Below are positions 11,085-22,800 of a DNA stretch of 64,000 nt, piece after piece (position 1 is the first letter of the stretch; every line of letters starts with the position of its first letter). Position numbers and translations under genes: made by a program. Under the pieces are notes generated by a model. It saw only the letters and a list, made by a program, of their open reading frames with translations, did no database searches and had not been told where the DNA came from. The DNA comes from Calcarisporiella thermophila CBS 279.70 (Eukaryota > Calcarisporiellomycota): positions 400,757 through 464,756 of the forward strand of contig NW_027192207.1 of NCBI RefSeq assembly GCF_041956535.1, written 5' to 3'.

Positions 11085-12658
11085 ATGACATTCAAGTGCC
11101 TGAGCTGTGCGTTACTCGCTAAAGAAAGCACCCTGCGGTTAGCGAATCCCAGAATACTTTCTCTCGCTCCAAGGCGGTTCAACTGTACGTAGCTTTTTAT
11201 ATCTGAATATTGCAGTAAACTGAATTTATTGATGTATGAATTTTAGCAACTTCGAAGAAACAAATCCATGACAAACCCACATTCATAAAGCCGAGCTTAA
11301 ACTACCGTTACATTCGCGATAATGTCGACCACATATTGCAAAATATGGTGCGCCGAAATTACAGTGGAGTTGATGTCAAAGATGTAGCTAGAAAATACAA
11401 CAGTTGGTGCGAGATGAGGACGCGACTCGATCAAATGCTCGCTCATCGCAATGAGGTGGCCCTAAAGCTACAAAATAAGAACATCTCACGAGAGACACGG
11501 ACATCATTGATCGAAGAGGGACGTAAACTCAAGGAAGAAATACAGCAAAGCGAGTTACGCCTCAACACTGAAGAGCAAGCTCTCCTGGAGCAAGCCCTGC
11601 TTATCCCAAACGATACCCACCCAGACGCTCCAATAGGAGATGAGTCTCATGCTCGCGTGCTCCGTACGTTTGGATTACCGCCTCCTCCTGACCATCCAAA
11701 TAAAAATCACCTGGACATTGCCCAAAAGCTTGATCTAGTCGACTTTGAAAATGCTGCCAAAGTTTCGGGTACTTCATTTTACTACCTAAAACGTGAAGCA
11801 GTTCTACTCGAATTAGCACTTATACAGCACGCTCTCTCTAAGGCAGTATCGCATGGCTACACCCCAGTCACCACTCCAGATCTTGTTCGCACTGAAATTG
11901 CACATGGATGCGGATTCCGCCCTCGAAGCACCGAAGCTTCCCAGATTTACGAAATCGAAGACACTGATTCCTCCCCACTCTGTCTTGCTGGTACGGCTGA
12001 AATTCCCCTGGCTGGTATGCATGCCGGTGCCCTGCTCAAACACTCAGATTTACCTACGCGACTTGTTGGGATCGGCCGAGCTTTCCGCCGTGAGGCAGGC
12101 TCACGAGGCGCGGAAGACCGGGGCCTCTACCGTGTACACCAGTTCACTAAAGTTGAATTATTCGCCTTTTCACTGCCACAAGAGAGTGAAGCAATGATGG
12201 GGCAAATGTGTGAACTGCAAGAAGAGATCATCCGCGATCTAGGCTTACACTATCGGTTGCTCGATATGCCGACCGAGGAACTGGGCGCAAGTGCTTACCG
12301 AAAATACGATATCGAGGCATGGATGCCTGGTCGAAATGGATGGGGCGAGGTATGATTGTTTTCTCTTGATTGAAATGGATGATTTGCTAATGAATTTCAA
12401 TAGATATCCTCTCTTTCAAACTGCACCGATTACCAGTCGCGACGACTCAACATCCGATATCAACCCCCTGGTGTGGGTGCTGGCAATAAAAAGCCCCATA
12501 CTGAGTTTGTGCACACTCTGAACGGCACCGCAGTGGCCATTCCACGAGTCATCATCGCAATTCTGGAACAATACCAGACCTCTGATGGCCGTGTGGCTAT
12601 TCCAGAGGTTTTGCAAAAATATATGGGTGGCTGTAAATACATTGAATCCCGCAAATAG
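11085..12658 (+). CDS. Seryl-tRNA synthetase, mitochondrial type
   Basis: Exons 11085-11184, 11247-12349 and 12404-12658 give 485 residues. It charges tRNA-Ser with serine. The first ~40 residues are rich in Arg, Ser and Leu with few acids, which suits a mitochondrial presequence. A helical arm ([18 protein letters not shown]... [15 protein letters not shown]) is the tRNA-binding coiled coil. Class II motif 2 is FRREAGSRG, followed by [13 protein letters not shown]; motif 3 is [20 protein letters not shown]. The ATG at 11085 is the only start that supplies a presequence through the first exon. Convergent with the GH3 gene downstream. Cytosolic SerRS would normally lack such a leader and carry a longer C-terminal tail, so the mitochondrial form is preferred. 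Confidence 0.93.
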
Positions 12659-12802
12659 ATCACCCATTTCTTTAGGAAGGAAATAGGAATAAAATTCTTT
12701 TTTATTAGATATTATTAGGCTAGAAGAGATAGCCAAGCATAAGAAACAAAAGAGAATAGTTCACAGGGACAAGGAAATGATATAAATTAAAAGTTGGATG
12801 CA

Positions 12803-15800
12803 CTATACTATTTCAAAATGTGCCTGTCTAGAAGCGAAAAAGTGGAGGCCTTCGATTTCAGGAGGGGGTGGAGGGGGTGGTTGTGTCAGGTTGGTTTGCG
12901 GCGGCGGAGGCAGTAATATTGGGAAGATCCCGTCCTGATTGGAGACCCATTCTCCTGTCATTGTGCCGTAGATGAGGTTCCCTGCGGTGACCGTGATATT
13001 TCCACTCTCCATAATCTTCTTTGGTAAGTTAGGACCATTAAAATCGGTATTCAGCCCATAAAAAGCAAGGTGTTCTCGCCCTATATCAAATATCACTTCT
13101 TTTGTCTCGCCTTTTTTAAACATCAGCTTTTGGAACCCGGCAAGTCGATCCGCCTCGGGGACCACGCTGCGTACATCTTGATGCACAAAGCAAAAGACGG
13201 CATGCTTTCCATCGTAAGGGCCCAGATTTTTGATAGTCACTGTTACTCTTATTTTCTCTTTGTCGCCAATATCTTTGGAGAGACTAGTGTCCGAGAGCTT
13301 GATGTCAGTGTAGTTGAAAATGGAGTAGCTAAGACCCCATCCGAAAGGATAAAGGGGAGCATAGCCCTCGGAAGAGCTACGCCAGTATACGCTCCGACTG
13401 TCGCCAACGAAACGCGGATAAGTGATCGGTAGCCGACCTGAGGGGTTTGTAATGGGGGGAGTGTTTGAGTTATCAATAAAGAGCAAGTCAGCCAGAGCCG
13501 TACCGCCCCAGGGACCAGGTAAATAGGTCCAAATCCAGGCATTCGCCAAGTCGGGAAGATCTATCGAGAAACGATCATGAGTATCAAATGAGGGAGAGAA
13601 AACCTATACTCGCTTGCCAAACATTACCTCCCATAATTCGTGTCCTCGCCGTAACCGAGACAAGCACTACCTTTTTGTCTTTAGGCATACTCGAGATGTA
13701 ACTTTTCGCAAACTCAATTTGCCCACTAGGAAGCGTTAAATCGTGTATGTTCCCCATATATTCCTACATAAAATACACATTATTTCAGCGCTTTCACTAC
13801 CAATAATCTAACTTGGTCATATTACCGAATAAGAATCTTCTGCAACAAAGAGCAAAGTGATATCCGCCTTCCTTCCTTGTTCGATTGCCTTTCTCAAATC
13901 GTTATCTGTATAGTTTCCATAGAAATCGAATCCTTCCATGTGAGATACTTTGCACTTTTTATGTTTTTCACACCGTTTTTGGACGGCTTGGAGATACGTG
14001 ATTCCCCCTCCCGCATATTTGTAATATTCATCGCCAGTAGCCGCGGGAGGACCCTGCCAATCGATACTCCTACAAGTTATACATTCTCACATATGGCATC
14101 AAGTGCATCAGGAGCTGAAAATATACAAACTTACCAACCGCTCGTCTGTAACCGTAAACTGTTAGAGCCGGCTCCAACCAGAAAAATGTTTTTTATTTTG
14201 CTCAAGTTAATGGGGAGCGTGCTATTCGCATTTTTAAGTAGTGTCATAGATTCCTGAGCGGTTGCATGTGCCAAGTCCTTGTCGGCTTGTTGGCCGATCG
14301 TTTTCAACATTGGATTTTTCTCGCTAGGGATAGCGTTTTTGAAAAGGCCAAGATCCTTTTTGAGCTGCAGCATTTTGCCGGCAGAGATATCAATCCTGGA
14401 TTCGGGGATTGCCCCTTCCTGCACAAGCTGATACACGTTCTCTGCGAATTTGATATCAGATGGAACCATACTAAATCAAAATAATTTGTGAGTTAATATA
14501 CGAATCCACTCATGAAGACAGATGATTGAGCCATTTCCCAAATTACCTAACATCCACCGTTCCTTGCATTATAGCCTGCTGTGCTGCATCTTTCTGAGTA
14601 CGAGCCGTCTTGTGAACATCTACGAGCTGATTTATTTCCGCCCAGTCTGACACAAGAAGCCCTTTAAAACCGATCTGATGACGGAGAATATTCTTTAGGT
14701 ATTTGGCCGAGCTAACCACCGGGTCACCATTGATACTGTTCTGGCTTTCCATTGTGGTACTCACACCAGCGTCTGAAGCAGCCTTAAACGGGGGAATAAT
14801 GTTGGTGTAAAGGAAATAATCGGATATAAATGCGGGTTCCGTATCTTGACCTAATATGAACGAGAAAAGAGTAGTAGTATCAAGTTCAATGCGCAAATAA
14901 GCTAGAGCATAGTACCTGAGAAGGGCAAAGAATAACCAAGATAGTGCTTCATAGTCGCTGCTACCGCACCTCGCGGGTCTTTCAGGTTGCCATTTCGCTG
15001 CGATCCAACCACATGTGCCACTCCAAATTTGCTTACCACCAAGGGATCCTCACCAAAAGTCTCATGCACACGGCTCCAATATTTCTCAATAGCTACCTCC
15101 AGCACCTATTGATTAAAATTGTAAGCAGAAGAGACTGTAGATAACACTTTATATGGATGCTCACCGGAACAAAATTCCATCTTATTCCGACAGCTGCCAT
15201 ATCTTTGGCTGTTACTTCTGCGATTTTACGCGTATAGCTTGGTTCAAAAGTTGCTGCTCTCCCAAGCTGATGAGTAAACCTTTTAGAAGCACAACGTGGT
15301 AAATATATGAAATCGGGATGGACCAAAGATGGCTTACATTACTGCCCCCATTATATATCCCGCTCCATGTACAGAATCTAAACCGTAAAGGATCGGAAGA
15401 TGTGGTTCGCGCTCAAGATTTATTTTCTAATTGAATGAAAACGTAAATATTAGCACTACTGATAAACACGCTATTAAGATGTACCTGAATCTCGGCTTGG
15501 AGCTTGATCCAAGTTGAGACATTAAAGCCAGGACGATTGTCATCATCAAAATTGTCTGGGCTGTCAATATAAGTGCCTACAAGCGAAGTATATAGTAGTT
15601 AGAAGCATAAAAAATCCCGTCCCTATTGGACTTACTGCTAGTACTCACCAACATAATACTCCTCCGCAAACTCTTTCACAGCTGTTAAGTTCAATTCTCG
15701 AGTTTCTTTTGTAATGATTTTTCCAAGTTGAATCTGGGTCATTTGCCCAATCTTTTGCTTAAGAGTTAGCTTGGATAGAATGGAACGAACATCGTCGTCC

Positions 15801-15955
15801 AGAATAGCCGGCTCATAGTCATAATCTCCTTTCGCTGAGGGTTTTTTCGCCCCATCCCTCCTTGTAATGGCACTTCGGGAAGGTAGTACTGAAGCACAAA
15901 CAAACGACACTAGTAAACATAGTATGAAGAAGACAGAATGTATGTTGGTAAACAT
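12803..15955 (-). CDS. Secreted GH3 beta-glucosidase-type glycoside hydrolase
   Basis: Ten exons (minus): 15649-15955, 15485-15576, 15338-15426, 15165-15279, 14916-15105, 14547-14850, 14135-14470, 13826-14069, 13628-13763, 12803-13560; 856 residues. An N-terminal signal peptide (MFTNIHSVFFILCLLVSFVCA) indicates secretion. GH3 landmarks in order: GQMTQIQLGKI, LYGLDSVHGAGYIMGA, VAATMKHYLGYS, and GLLVSDWAEI, whose Asp (about residue 333) is the catalytic nucleophile. Then come the C-terminal domain (SMTLLKNANSTLPI; GRLPITYPRF) and a fibronectin III-like tail. The enzyme cleaves terminal beta-linked glucose from cello-oligosaccharides or wall glucans. Unusually it ends in a proline-run linker (ILLPPPPQT ... 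QPPPPPPPE) of about 30 residues with no recognised domain after it. Several exons are short but every junction keeps frame. Confidence 0.93.
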
Positions 15956-17537
15956 ATCGTGGACACTTCTTCACCCCTTTTACTTTCTTGGAGTGAGAGC
16001 TTGAGGTTAAAGAGATATGCGCGTAAGGGAACACTGGAATTTATATTTCTCTAATTTGGACAATCCATTTGGAGCCCATTCACGAAATTCATGGAAAGTA
16101 CCCAATCAGCATCAAGCTTTGCCACCAGATATTACATCCGACCGCAAAACATAGTCACAAATTGATATACTTTGCTAGAATCTCAATATTTCTCCAACTC
16201 CTTTCAGCGGAACAGTGAAAATAGGTTGAGATAAAACCACAGCTCCTACACTATTTTCAGATGTATATGCTACCATGGCTTAAAGGAAGAAAAACTGATT
16301 TACAGAGGTACTAAATTTGAAAAATGTAAATTCTTATATATTGCTGTTTTTTTTGGAAAATAAGAATATTTTTGTAAATTGGAGGCTCTTTGTTCATTTA
16401 TTTGATAATTTTATGTCTCTTCTCGTTTATCCAAACAACTTAACCACTATTTGCGTTTTTTAATCAAAAATTAAAGTGAAGATTTTTCAAACATGATACA
16501 CCCTAGCATTATTCAGCTTGTTAAAGAGGGAAAATCCTCTTACCAAACCGCCGATGTATTGGACATTCATTTCACTAGGGCAGCTGAGATTGTAAGAGAA
16601 GAAGTAAAGCGATACTCCGATCTTAAAAGGCCACCCGCTGGTTGACCTCGTATTTTGAGGAAGAGAGAAGAGAGAAAGATAGCTAACTTGATGACATTGG
16701 GTCAGTGCAAAACTCATCCGATGGAGGAATTATTTAAAAGAGGAATACAATAGAGAATTGTCCACTGATACCGGGAGAATCGCTTCGTAGAAGACATATT
16801 CAACCCACATTGAAACGAACAGGAAATGCATTATACTACTCGATTTATAATATTACCTAAAACAGGGAAATACGACTTGCTTTCGTGTAGAAATTAGAAT
16901 CTAGGGTTTATACAACTGTGTATTAACTATAGCTTTATACTTATATTACTCTCCAAATAGAAATCCTATCAGTTGCATTGAGAATGCGAGGATTAGGATA
17001 AATATTCGTAAAGTGTAAGGTTATTAGTTCTCAAAGATTTGCTTAAAATACCAGAGATTTATATTTTAATGATTTTACCAATTAATTTTCATATTTCCTT
17101 TAGGATTCGGTTTCTGATATTAGGTGAATTTTCCCAATTAGGTCCCTTAATTCAATTCTAAGATAGGAGAATAAGTTTTCATTAATATCTTGCTATTCGG
17201 TTTTTATTAGCTTATTTAAACTCTCTGCAATGAGTTGTATCCATAATACAAAAAGAATAGAGTGGATGGATATTTTTTTTTGGTACAGTTCACGCCCGGT
17301 TATTGGAGGGCATATGTGTTTTCTAGAAATACACAAGGATAAAACACTGCATTTGAGAAGCGGATCAAACAACCACCAATATGAATAGGATTTGATATTG
17401 AAAATGCGAACACCGTATGTTTTGATAAGATTTAAAAGACTCATAAAATCTCCTTCATTAAAGAGCCACGAATTCAGCAAATCGTTACAATACTGTTAAA
17501 TAAAATGACGTGAAAGTGAAAGCAAATTTGTCATGCC
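15956..17537. other. AT-rich intergenic region (1.6 kb)
   Basis: This holds the GH3 promoter on its left side and the 3' side of the lectin-like gene on its right. Apart from the transposase-like fragment at 16493-16850, it is AT-rich with no open frame I would defend. Confidence 0.7.
16493..16850 (+). mobile_element. Decayed Tc1/mariner-type transposase fragment
   Basis: From the ATG at 16493 the frame reads IIQLVKEGKSSYQTADVLDI, an N-terminal helix-turn-helix of the kind that opens Tc1/mariner transposases. After an in-frame TGA at 16643 it continues PRILRKREERKIANLMTLGQ, matching the usual linker pattern GRPRKLT.REER.I..LI..G. A second stop is at 16751. A shifted frame then reads GESLRRRHIQPTLKRTG, which resembles the second HTH. 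No catalytic DDE/D domain and no terminal inverted repeats were found, so this is a broken N-terminal remnant, not an active element. The match is by pattern only. Confidence 0.5.
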
Positions 17538-18595
17538 CTAATATCCACCACGAGGAGGTTGCTGACCATAAGGTGGATATTGCTGGTATTGCCCTTGTGC
17601 GGGCGGTTGTTGTTGATACTGCTGTTGGTAGCCAGCACCTCCCGATTGCTGGTATTGCGACTGTGGTTGTCCTTGCTGGCGGTTATACCCGCCAAAACCA
17701 TAAGCAGCAGTGGGATCAGTAATGGCACCCGTGGTGGGTGGCTGAGCATAGGAGCCATAGCCTTGCGTGGGAGCACGGAACTCTTCACGTTCAGGCTCCA
17801 GCATGAACAATTGGTTGAGATTATCATATTGCTATTTTAAGTTACAAAATGGTATTAGTTTGTATTGAAAATGGGAGGCAAAATATATGTTACCTTTTTC
17901 TCGTATAAAATAACTACATTGGAACAGAAAAAGAGAAATTAATCAGAGAAAAGAGTGTATATATTGTGCTTCTGACTTACTCTGAGCTCCATCTTTATCT
18001 GCATCACCTCTGATGTCAACAACGAGCGAGGGGGACTCTACTGGGAAAATAAAGCCATCTTGAAAAGCGAATCTCTGGTTCTTGGCATCGTTTGCGTGTT
18101 TTCGAGTATACTGGCACAGGCCAGCGACGGATTTCAAATTGCCTGTTAAAAGATGAGATTATTTCACGAAGCGAAACAGTAGTACACGGAAACTAACCCC
18201 CGGCAACATCTAGGACGAGTCCTGAATGCTTATTAACAAGAAATCCATCTTCGTAAGACCATAGCTGATTGTGTCTGTCATCCCCTAGCTTCTGGGTCCA
18301 TAAAATAACTTTGGCGCCAGGCTACGAAAGAAAAAAAAAAATTAAAGACACTGCATAACTTTATCAACAAATTTTTCTTATAGAGCTCACCTCTTTGGAA
18401 CGATCGAAAACCTAAAGGGAATAATGGAATATAAATAGAAAATTAGAAATTGCATATTACTAAAATATATCGAATGGTATCGAAGCGTATAGCGCCTAGG
18501 AAAAATAAAACAAAGGGACTTACATCAAGTACACGCCCATATTTGCGGCTCTTAATATAAAAATAACCGCTGGGGAAGTTGTTTTGAAAAGACAT
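17538..18595 (-). CDS. Ricin B-type (beta-trefoil) lectin-like protein with Q/P/Y-rich tail
   Basis: Six exons (minus): 18524-18595, 18391-18411 (21 nt), 18198-18321, 17981-18142, 17894-17913 (20 nt) and 17538-17831; 230 residues. The first ~150 residues look like a beta-trefoil: FYIKSRKYGRVLDV, GAKVILWTQKLGDDRHNQLW, GFLVNKHSGLVLDVAGG, and NQRFAFQDGFIFPVESPSLV followed by DIRG. These are the QxW-like carbohydrate-binding repeats of ricin B domains. The tail (about residues 165-230) is a low-complexity run of Gln, Tyr, Gly and Pro (GYQQQYQQQPPAQGQYQQYP). No signal peptide is visible, so it is probably cytosolic. It shares a ~205-nt divergent promoter with the XPD gene. Function unknown; the fold is inferred from pattern. 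Confidence 0.75.
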
Positions 18596-18800
18596 TGCAG
18601 ATTCTCGCTTGAAAAGTAAGAAAAAAGTTATATGGAAAAATAGAACGAACGCCGTCCTCTACTTTTACCTCGAGGCGAATGTTATAATGAAATGATACGC
18701 TGCGCCACTAGTTTGGCTGCCAAATTATGAGAGTATATAGAGAGGTGATATATATTGACTCGCTCTTTCAAGTTGGTGTCTTAACGAAGAAAATCGCACA

Positions 18801-21800
18801 ATGATGTAAGTAAATTAGATAACTCCCTACAATGTGGTCTATTAACAGAAACTGAATTGGAATTCATCCCTTAATTCTTTCTAGTTTCGAGATCGACGGC
18901 CTTCCGGTTCATTTTCCTTATGACAAAATATATCCAGAGCAGTATGCTTATATGTGCGATCTGAAGCGATCACTCGATGCACATGTAAATTCCTACCAGT
19001 AGTATATGTTAATATATATTATCTTTATAATTAACTGTTTATTCTATACCTAGGGGCACTGTCTGCTGGAAATGCCTTCAGGCACTGGCAAAACCGTATC
19101 GCTGCTCTCACTAATTGTCGCGTATCAACAGGTTTAATTCAACTCATTTTGAGAATTTATTTCGATCAGCTTACCACAACCGCATTTGCTTAATCAGTTT
19201 TATCCAGAAAAAAGGAAACTTATCTACTGTTCTCGAACCGTTCCGGAAATTGAAAAAGCTCTTGCCGAGTTGAAAAGACTTATGAAATACCGCAAAGACT
19301 GCGGCATTGAGGAGGATTTTCTCGGCATCGGCCTAACAAGTCGTCGTAATTTGTGTCTTCACCCAGAGGTGAGCCGTGAAAAGAAGGGCAAAGTTGTAGA
19401 TGCGCGGTGTCGGAATATGACTGCATCTTGGGTGCGGCAGAAGGCCCAAGCGGATACAGAACATGTAGAGCTTTGTCAATTTTATGAAGTAAGTCCCATC
19501 AGAGAGATATGCATAATTTAATATTCATTCGAGCTTCGGCTTTAGCAACTTGAAAAATCAGACCTTCCATCTGTGATTCCTAGTGGAGTATATACGTTAG
19601 ATGAATTACGTGGCTTTGGTCAACAACATACTCTGTGTCCATACTACCTATCCAGACGACTGGTAGCAGCCATGCATTAGAATAGATTAGAGTTGGTTGC
19701 TAACAATTACTTTTTATTTATAGTTGACGTTCGCAAATGTAGTTATATATAGTTATCATTATCTTCTAGACCCAAAAGTCGCAGACCTAGTATCAAAAGA
19801 GATGGCAAAAGACTGCATTGTGGTGTTTGACGAAGCACATAATATAGGTATAACGAGCGTTGCTTGAAGTTTCGCGCCTTTTCAACTAAAGAATATTTTT
19901 ATTGTAGATAATGTTTGTATTGAATCGTTAAGTATTGATATCATGCGACCAACTCTGGAAGCTAGCTCACGAAGTGTCCAGCAACTTGCCGAAAGAGTGG
20001 AACAGTAAGAGCCTATATATGCTGATGTGTTTAGATGGTCTTGTAATTTTAATACGGGGTAATACTTTTAGAATTAAACAGCAGGACTCGGAAAAATTGA
20101 AAAATGAGTATACAAAGCTTGTTGAGGGACTTCGCGAAGCTGGTCAAGCAAGAGATGAAGATACTTATATGGCGAATCCAGGTAGAGTTGTGTTGTAACC
20201 GATAGAATTGCGTTCCATTATGGTAGCTTATATTATCTTTTTTATTAGTTTTACCCGACGATATTTTAAAGGAAGCTGTCCCCGGTAATATTCGGCGGGC
20301 AGAGCATTTTGTCGCATTTTTAAGGCGATTTATTGAATACCTTAAAGTAAGAATACTAAATATTTTATTTATATTAAATGCCTGCTGAACTTTCCTCTTG
20401 CCAAACAGACTCGCTTGCGAGTTATGCACGTGGTTGCCGAAACGCCAATCTCATTCCTGCAGCATTTGAAGGATGTCACTTATATCGAGAAAAAACCTTT
20501 AAGGTTGCTCTTTAATGTCTCTTTGGTTTGGTTTGAGAATAGCTTATTGATTTTCGTTTTTGTGGCAGATTTTGTGCAGAAAGACTCAATTCTCTCATCC
20601 GCACATTGGAGCTCACCGATTTGGATGACTACGCCTCCCTAAGCAGAGTGGCTACCTTTGCCACGCTGATTGCGACTTATGAAAAAGGTTTCCTCCTTAT
20701 TCTGGAGCCTTTCGAATCGGATGCCGCAACCGTTCCCAATCCGGTGTTGCATTTTACGTTAGTATGAAAATGACCGATGTTTTGCCCTAGTTTAATTTAG
20801 AGTATACCTTCACAGATGCTTGGATGCCTCCATAGCCATAAAACCGGTATTCGAACGTTTTCGTAACGTGGTCATCACCTCTGGTACGCTTTCTCCGCTC
20901 GACATGTATCCCAAGATGCTCAATTTCCGGGCCGTGGTGCAGCAGAGTTATTCCATGACCCTAACACGCAACTGTTTTCTCCCTCTTATTATTACTCGTG
21001 GCAGTGATCAAGTGGCCGTTAGCTCACGTTTTGAGGTCCGCAACGATCCTGCGGTTGTACGCAATTTTGGACAAATCCTTATTGAGTACGCAAAGATCGT
21101 ACCGGATGGGATTGTGGCATTCTTCCCAAGTTATTTGTATATGGAGCAGATTGTGTCCATGTGGAATGAAATGGTTAGTAAGAACTAATTTTGCATTTTG
21201 CTGACTTTGTTTTGACCTCCACTTGACATCCTTTAGGGTTTACTGAACGAAGCCTGGAAATATAAGCTCATATTTGTTGAGACGCCTGATGCTGCCGAAA
21301 CCAGCATTGCACTTGAGCATTACCGCAAAGCATGTAACAATGGTCGTGGCGCTATCATGCTCTCTGTCGCTCGAGGCAAGGTTTCTGAAGGAATCGATTT
21401 TGATCACAACTACGGACGTGCTGTCATCATGTTTGGGGTCCCTTACCAATACACAGAGAGTAGAATTCTCAAGGCACGCCTCGAGTATCTACGTGATAAC
21501 CATCGTATTCGTGAAAACGATTTTCTCACCTTCGATGCGATGCGGCATGCGGCCCAGTGTGTGGGGCGAGTATTGCGAGGGAAAACGGATTACGGTCTGA
21601 TGATATTCGCCGACAAACGCTTTGCTCGAGCGGATAAGCGACAGAAATTGCCTAAATGGATTCAGCAATACATCACAGACGCAAATACCAACATGTCAAC
21701 CGATACTTCTTTGGTCGTGGCACGTAAATTCTTGCGAGGTATGGCCCAACCTTTCGAGCCGCAGGAGCAGGTGGGAGTCAGCTTGTGGACCCTAGAGAAT

Positions 21801-21929
21801 GTCCTAATGCGACAGAAGAAGGAGCGAGAAGAGAGGGATACACGCATGGCGCAAAAACCAACCACAGAAACGGGCGAAACAGGACTAGCTGCTGCCGAAA
21901 CCGACGTGGAAATGGTGAATGCTTACTAA
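18801..21929 (+). CDS. RAD3: TFIIH DNA helicase XPD/ERCC2 (yeast Rad3)
   Basis: Thirteen exons: 18801-18805 (5 nt, ATGAT), 18885-18984, 19054-19131, 19198-19488, 19546-19662, 19724-19847, 19908-20004, 20072-20181, 20249-20346, 20409-20503, 20569-20757, 20816-21173, 21237-21929; 784 residues (human 760, yeast 778). XPD is the 5'-3' helicase of TFIIH, opening DNA for nucleotide excision repair and supporting transcription initiation. Walker A is EMPSGTGKT (Lys ~48); the DEAH box is at ~233-236. The four [4Fe-4S] cysteines are in RNLCLHP, DARCRN, ELCQFYE and TLCPYYL. Helicase motifs V/VI include [14 protein letters not shown] and [15 protein letters not shown]. Intron 11 uses donor GTTAGT at 20758. 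Protein identity is very strong; the 5-nt first exon is needed to begin with the family's MxFxI start. Confidence 0.97.
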
Positions 21930-22251
21930 CTATATCATCCTTCTTTCTCATAATAAACTATTGTACATAACCATTCCTCTCTATCTTTTTTTTTATCACT
22001 ATAAATATTTAATTTGCTCCAGTTACTATTTCTAGTCGCTAAAATATTATCAAAATCATTTTATTTATTATTTATGACTATCCTCCGGAACGGTATACAC
22101 CTTTGGAAAAGAAAGAAAACAGTTAATTTTTCTTCAAGAATCACCATTATATTTAAATGGAATAAAATTCTCAGAAAGTAGACATTCAACATTGCGTTAA
22201 CGCCTGTACACAATTTAATAGGCAACTCTGTCCGCCCGTCTACGTTGTCTT

Positions 22252-22600
22252 CCTCGAAATCACAATTAAATGAGAAAATAAACCTACCATAAACAAGGTT
22301 CCGCAAACATAAGCCTAATTAAAACAGCATAACGGTTAGAACTCTGTTTACACTTTGTATAAAAAGAGTAAAATAGAATCGAAAATCTTCAGACAAGGCT
22401 GATTTTTCTGTCGATCATCTTATTCAGAGATCTTGGTGATATGGTCATAATGGTCATCATATAAGAAAAAGTAGTAAAATAAAGCAGGATAATTACCTTA
22501 AGACATTTTGGAGTATATTTTAACAAAACGCGAAAAGAAATAAAAAAAGTGAAAATAGAGAAAAAGTGAAGAATATGAGAGAATAATAAAAAAGAGAGTT
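22252..22600 (-). ncRNA. Putative non-coding snoRNA host transcript
   Basis: On the minus strand a TATATAAG element lies at 22625-22618. It is followed by a pyrimidine-rich leader and a consensus donor (AAG|GTAATT, donor at 22496-22495). The intron carrying the snoRNA ends at an acceptor at 22316-22315. A 27-nt exon (22314-22288) and a further short intron to 22253 can be proposed. The only ATG in exon 1 reads ATG TCT TAA, so the transcript looks non-coding, or carries only a minimal uORF. One spliced frame ends YGRQRRRADRVAY before a stop, but I find no start for it. Boundaries are tentative and rest on the snoRNA and splice signals only. Confidence 0.35.
22389..22460 (-). ncRNA. Box C/D snoRNA, U24/snR24-like guide
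   Basis: On the minus strand: C box AUGAUGA (22460-22454), D' box CUGA (22427-22424), C' box AUGAUCG (22418-22412) and D box CUGA (22392-22389). The ~72-nt length and the 5-nt D'-C' spacing are typical. Directly 5' of D' lies AUCACCAAGAUCU, complementary to the strongly conserved large-subunit rRNA segment AGATCTTGGTG. As I remember it, the same antisense is carried by U24 (yeast snR24). The fifth base from D' would pair with a C, in line with the 2'-O-methyl-C guided by U24. The D-box guide (CAGCCUUGU) has no target I recognise. The terminal stem is weak. It sits in a putative intron, as most such snoRNAs do. Confidence 0.6.
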
Positions 22601-22800
22601 AAAGAGTTTGTTGCCTTCTTATATAGGGTAAAATGTAAACAAATCTTTGCGGAGATTGATTTGCTGCGCGATTTTTTAGATATCCCAGAGATATTTACTT
22701 TGAAGTGAACTGGATACTCAATTATAACTCCAACTAGTATACCATGGAATTTATTTCAGCAAATTCGATGTGCTATTTATATTGTATTATATTGTGACAA

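Noticed and set aside
22061-22306. 81-codon minus-strand frame downstream of XPD
   Set aside because: Crosses likely splice sites of the snoRNA host, lacks a family match, and ends in Ile/Phe-rich AT sequence.
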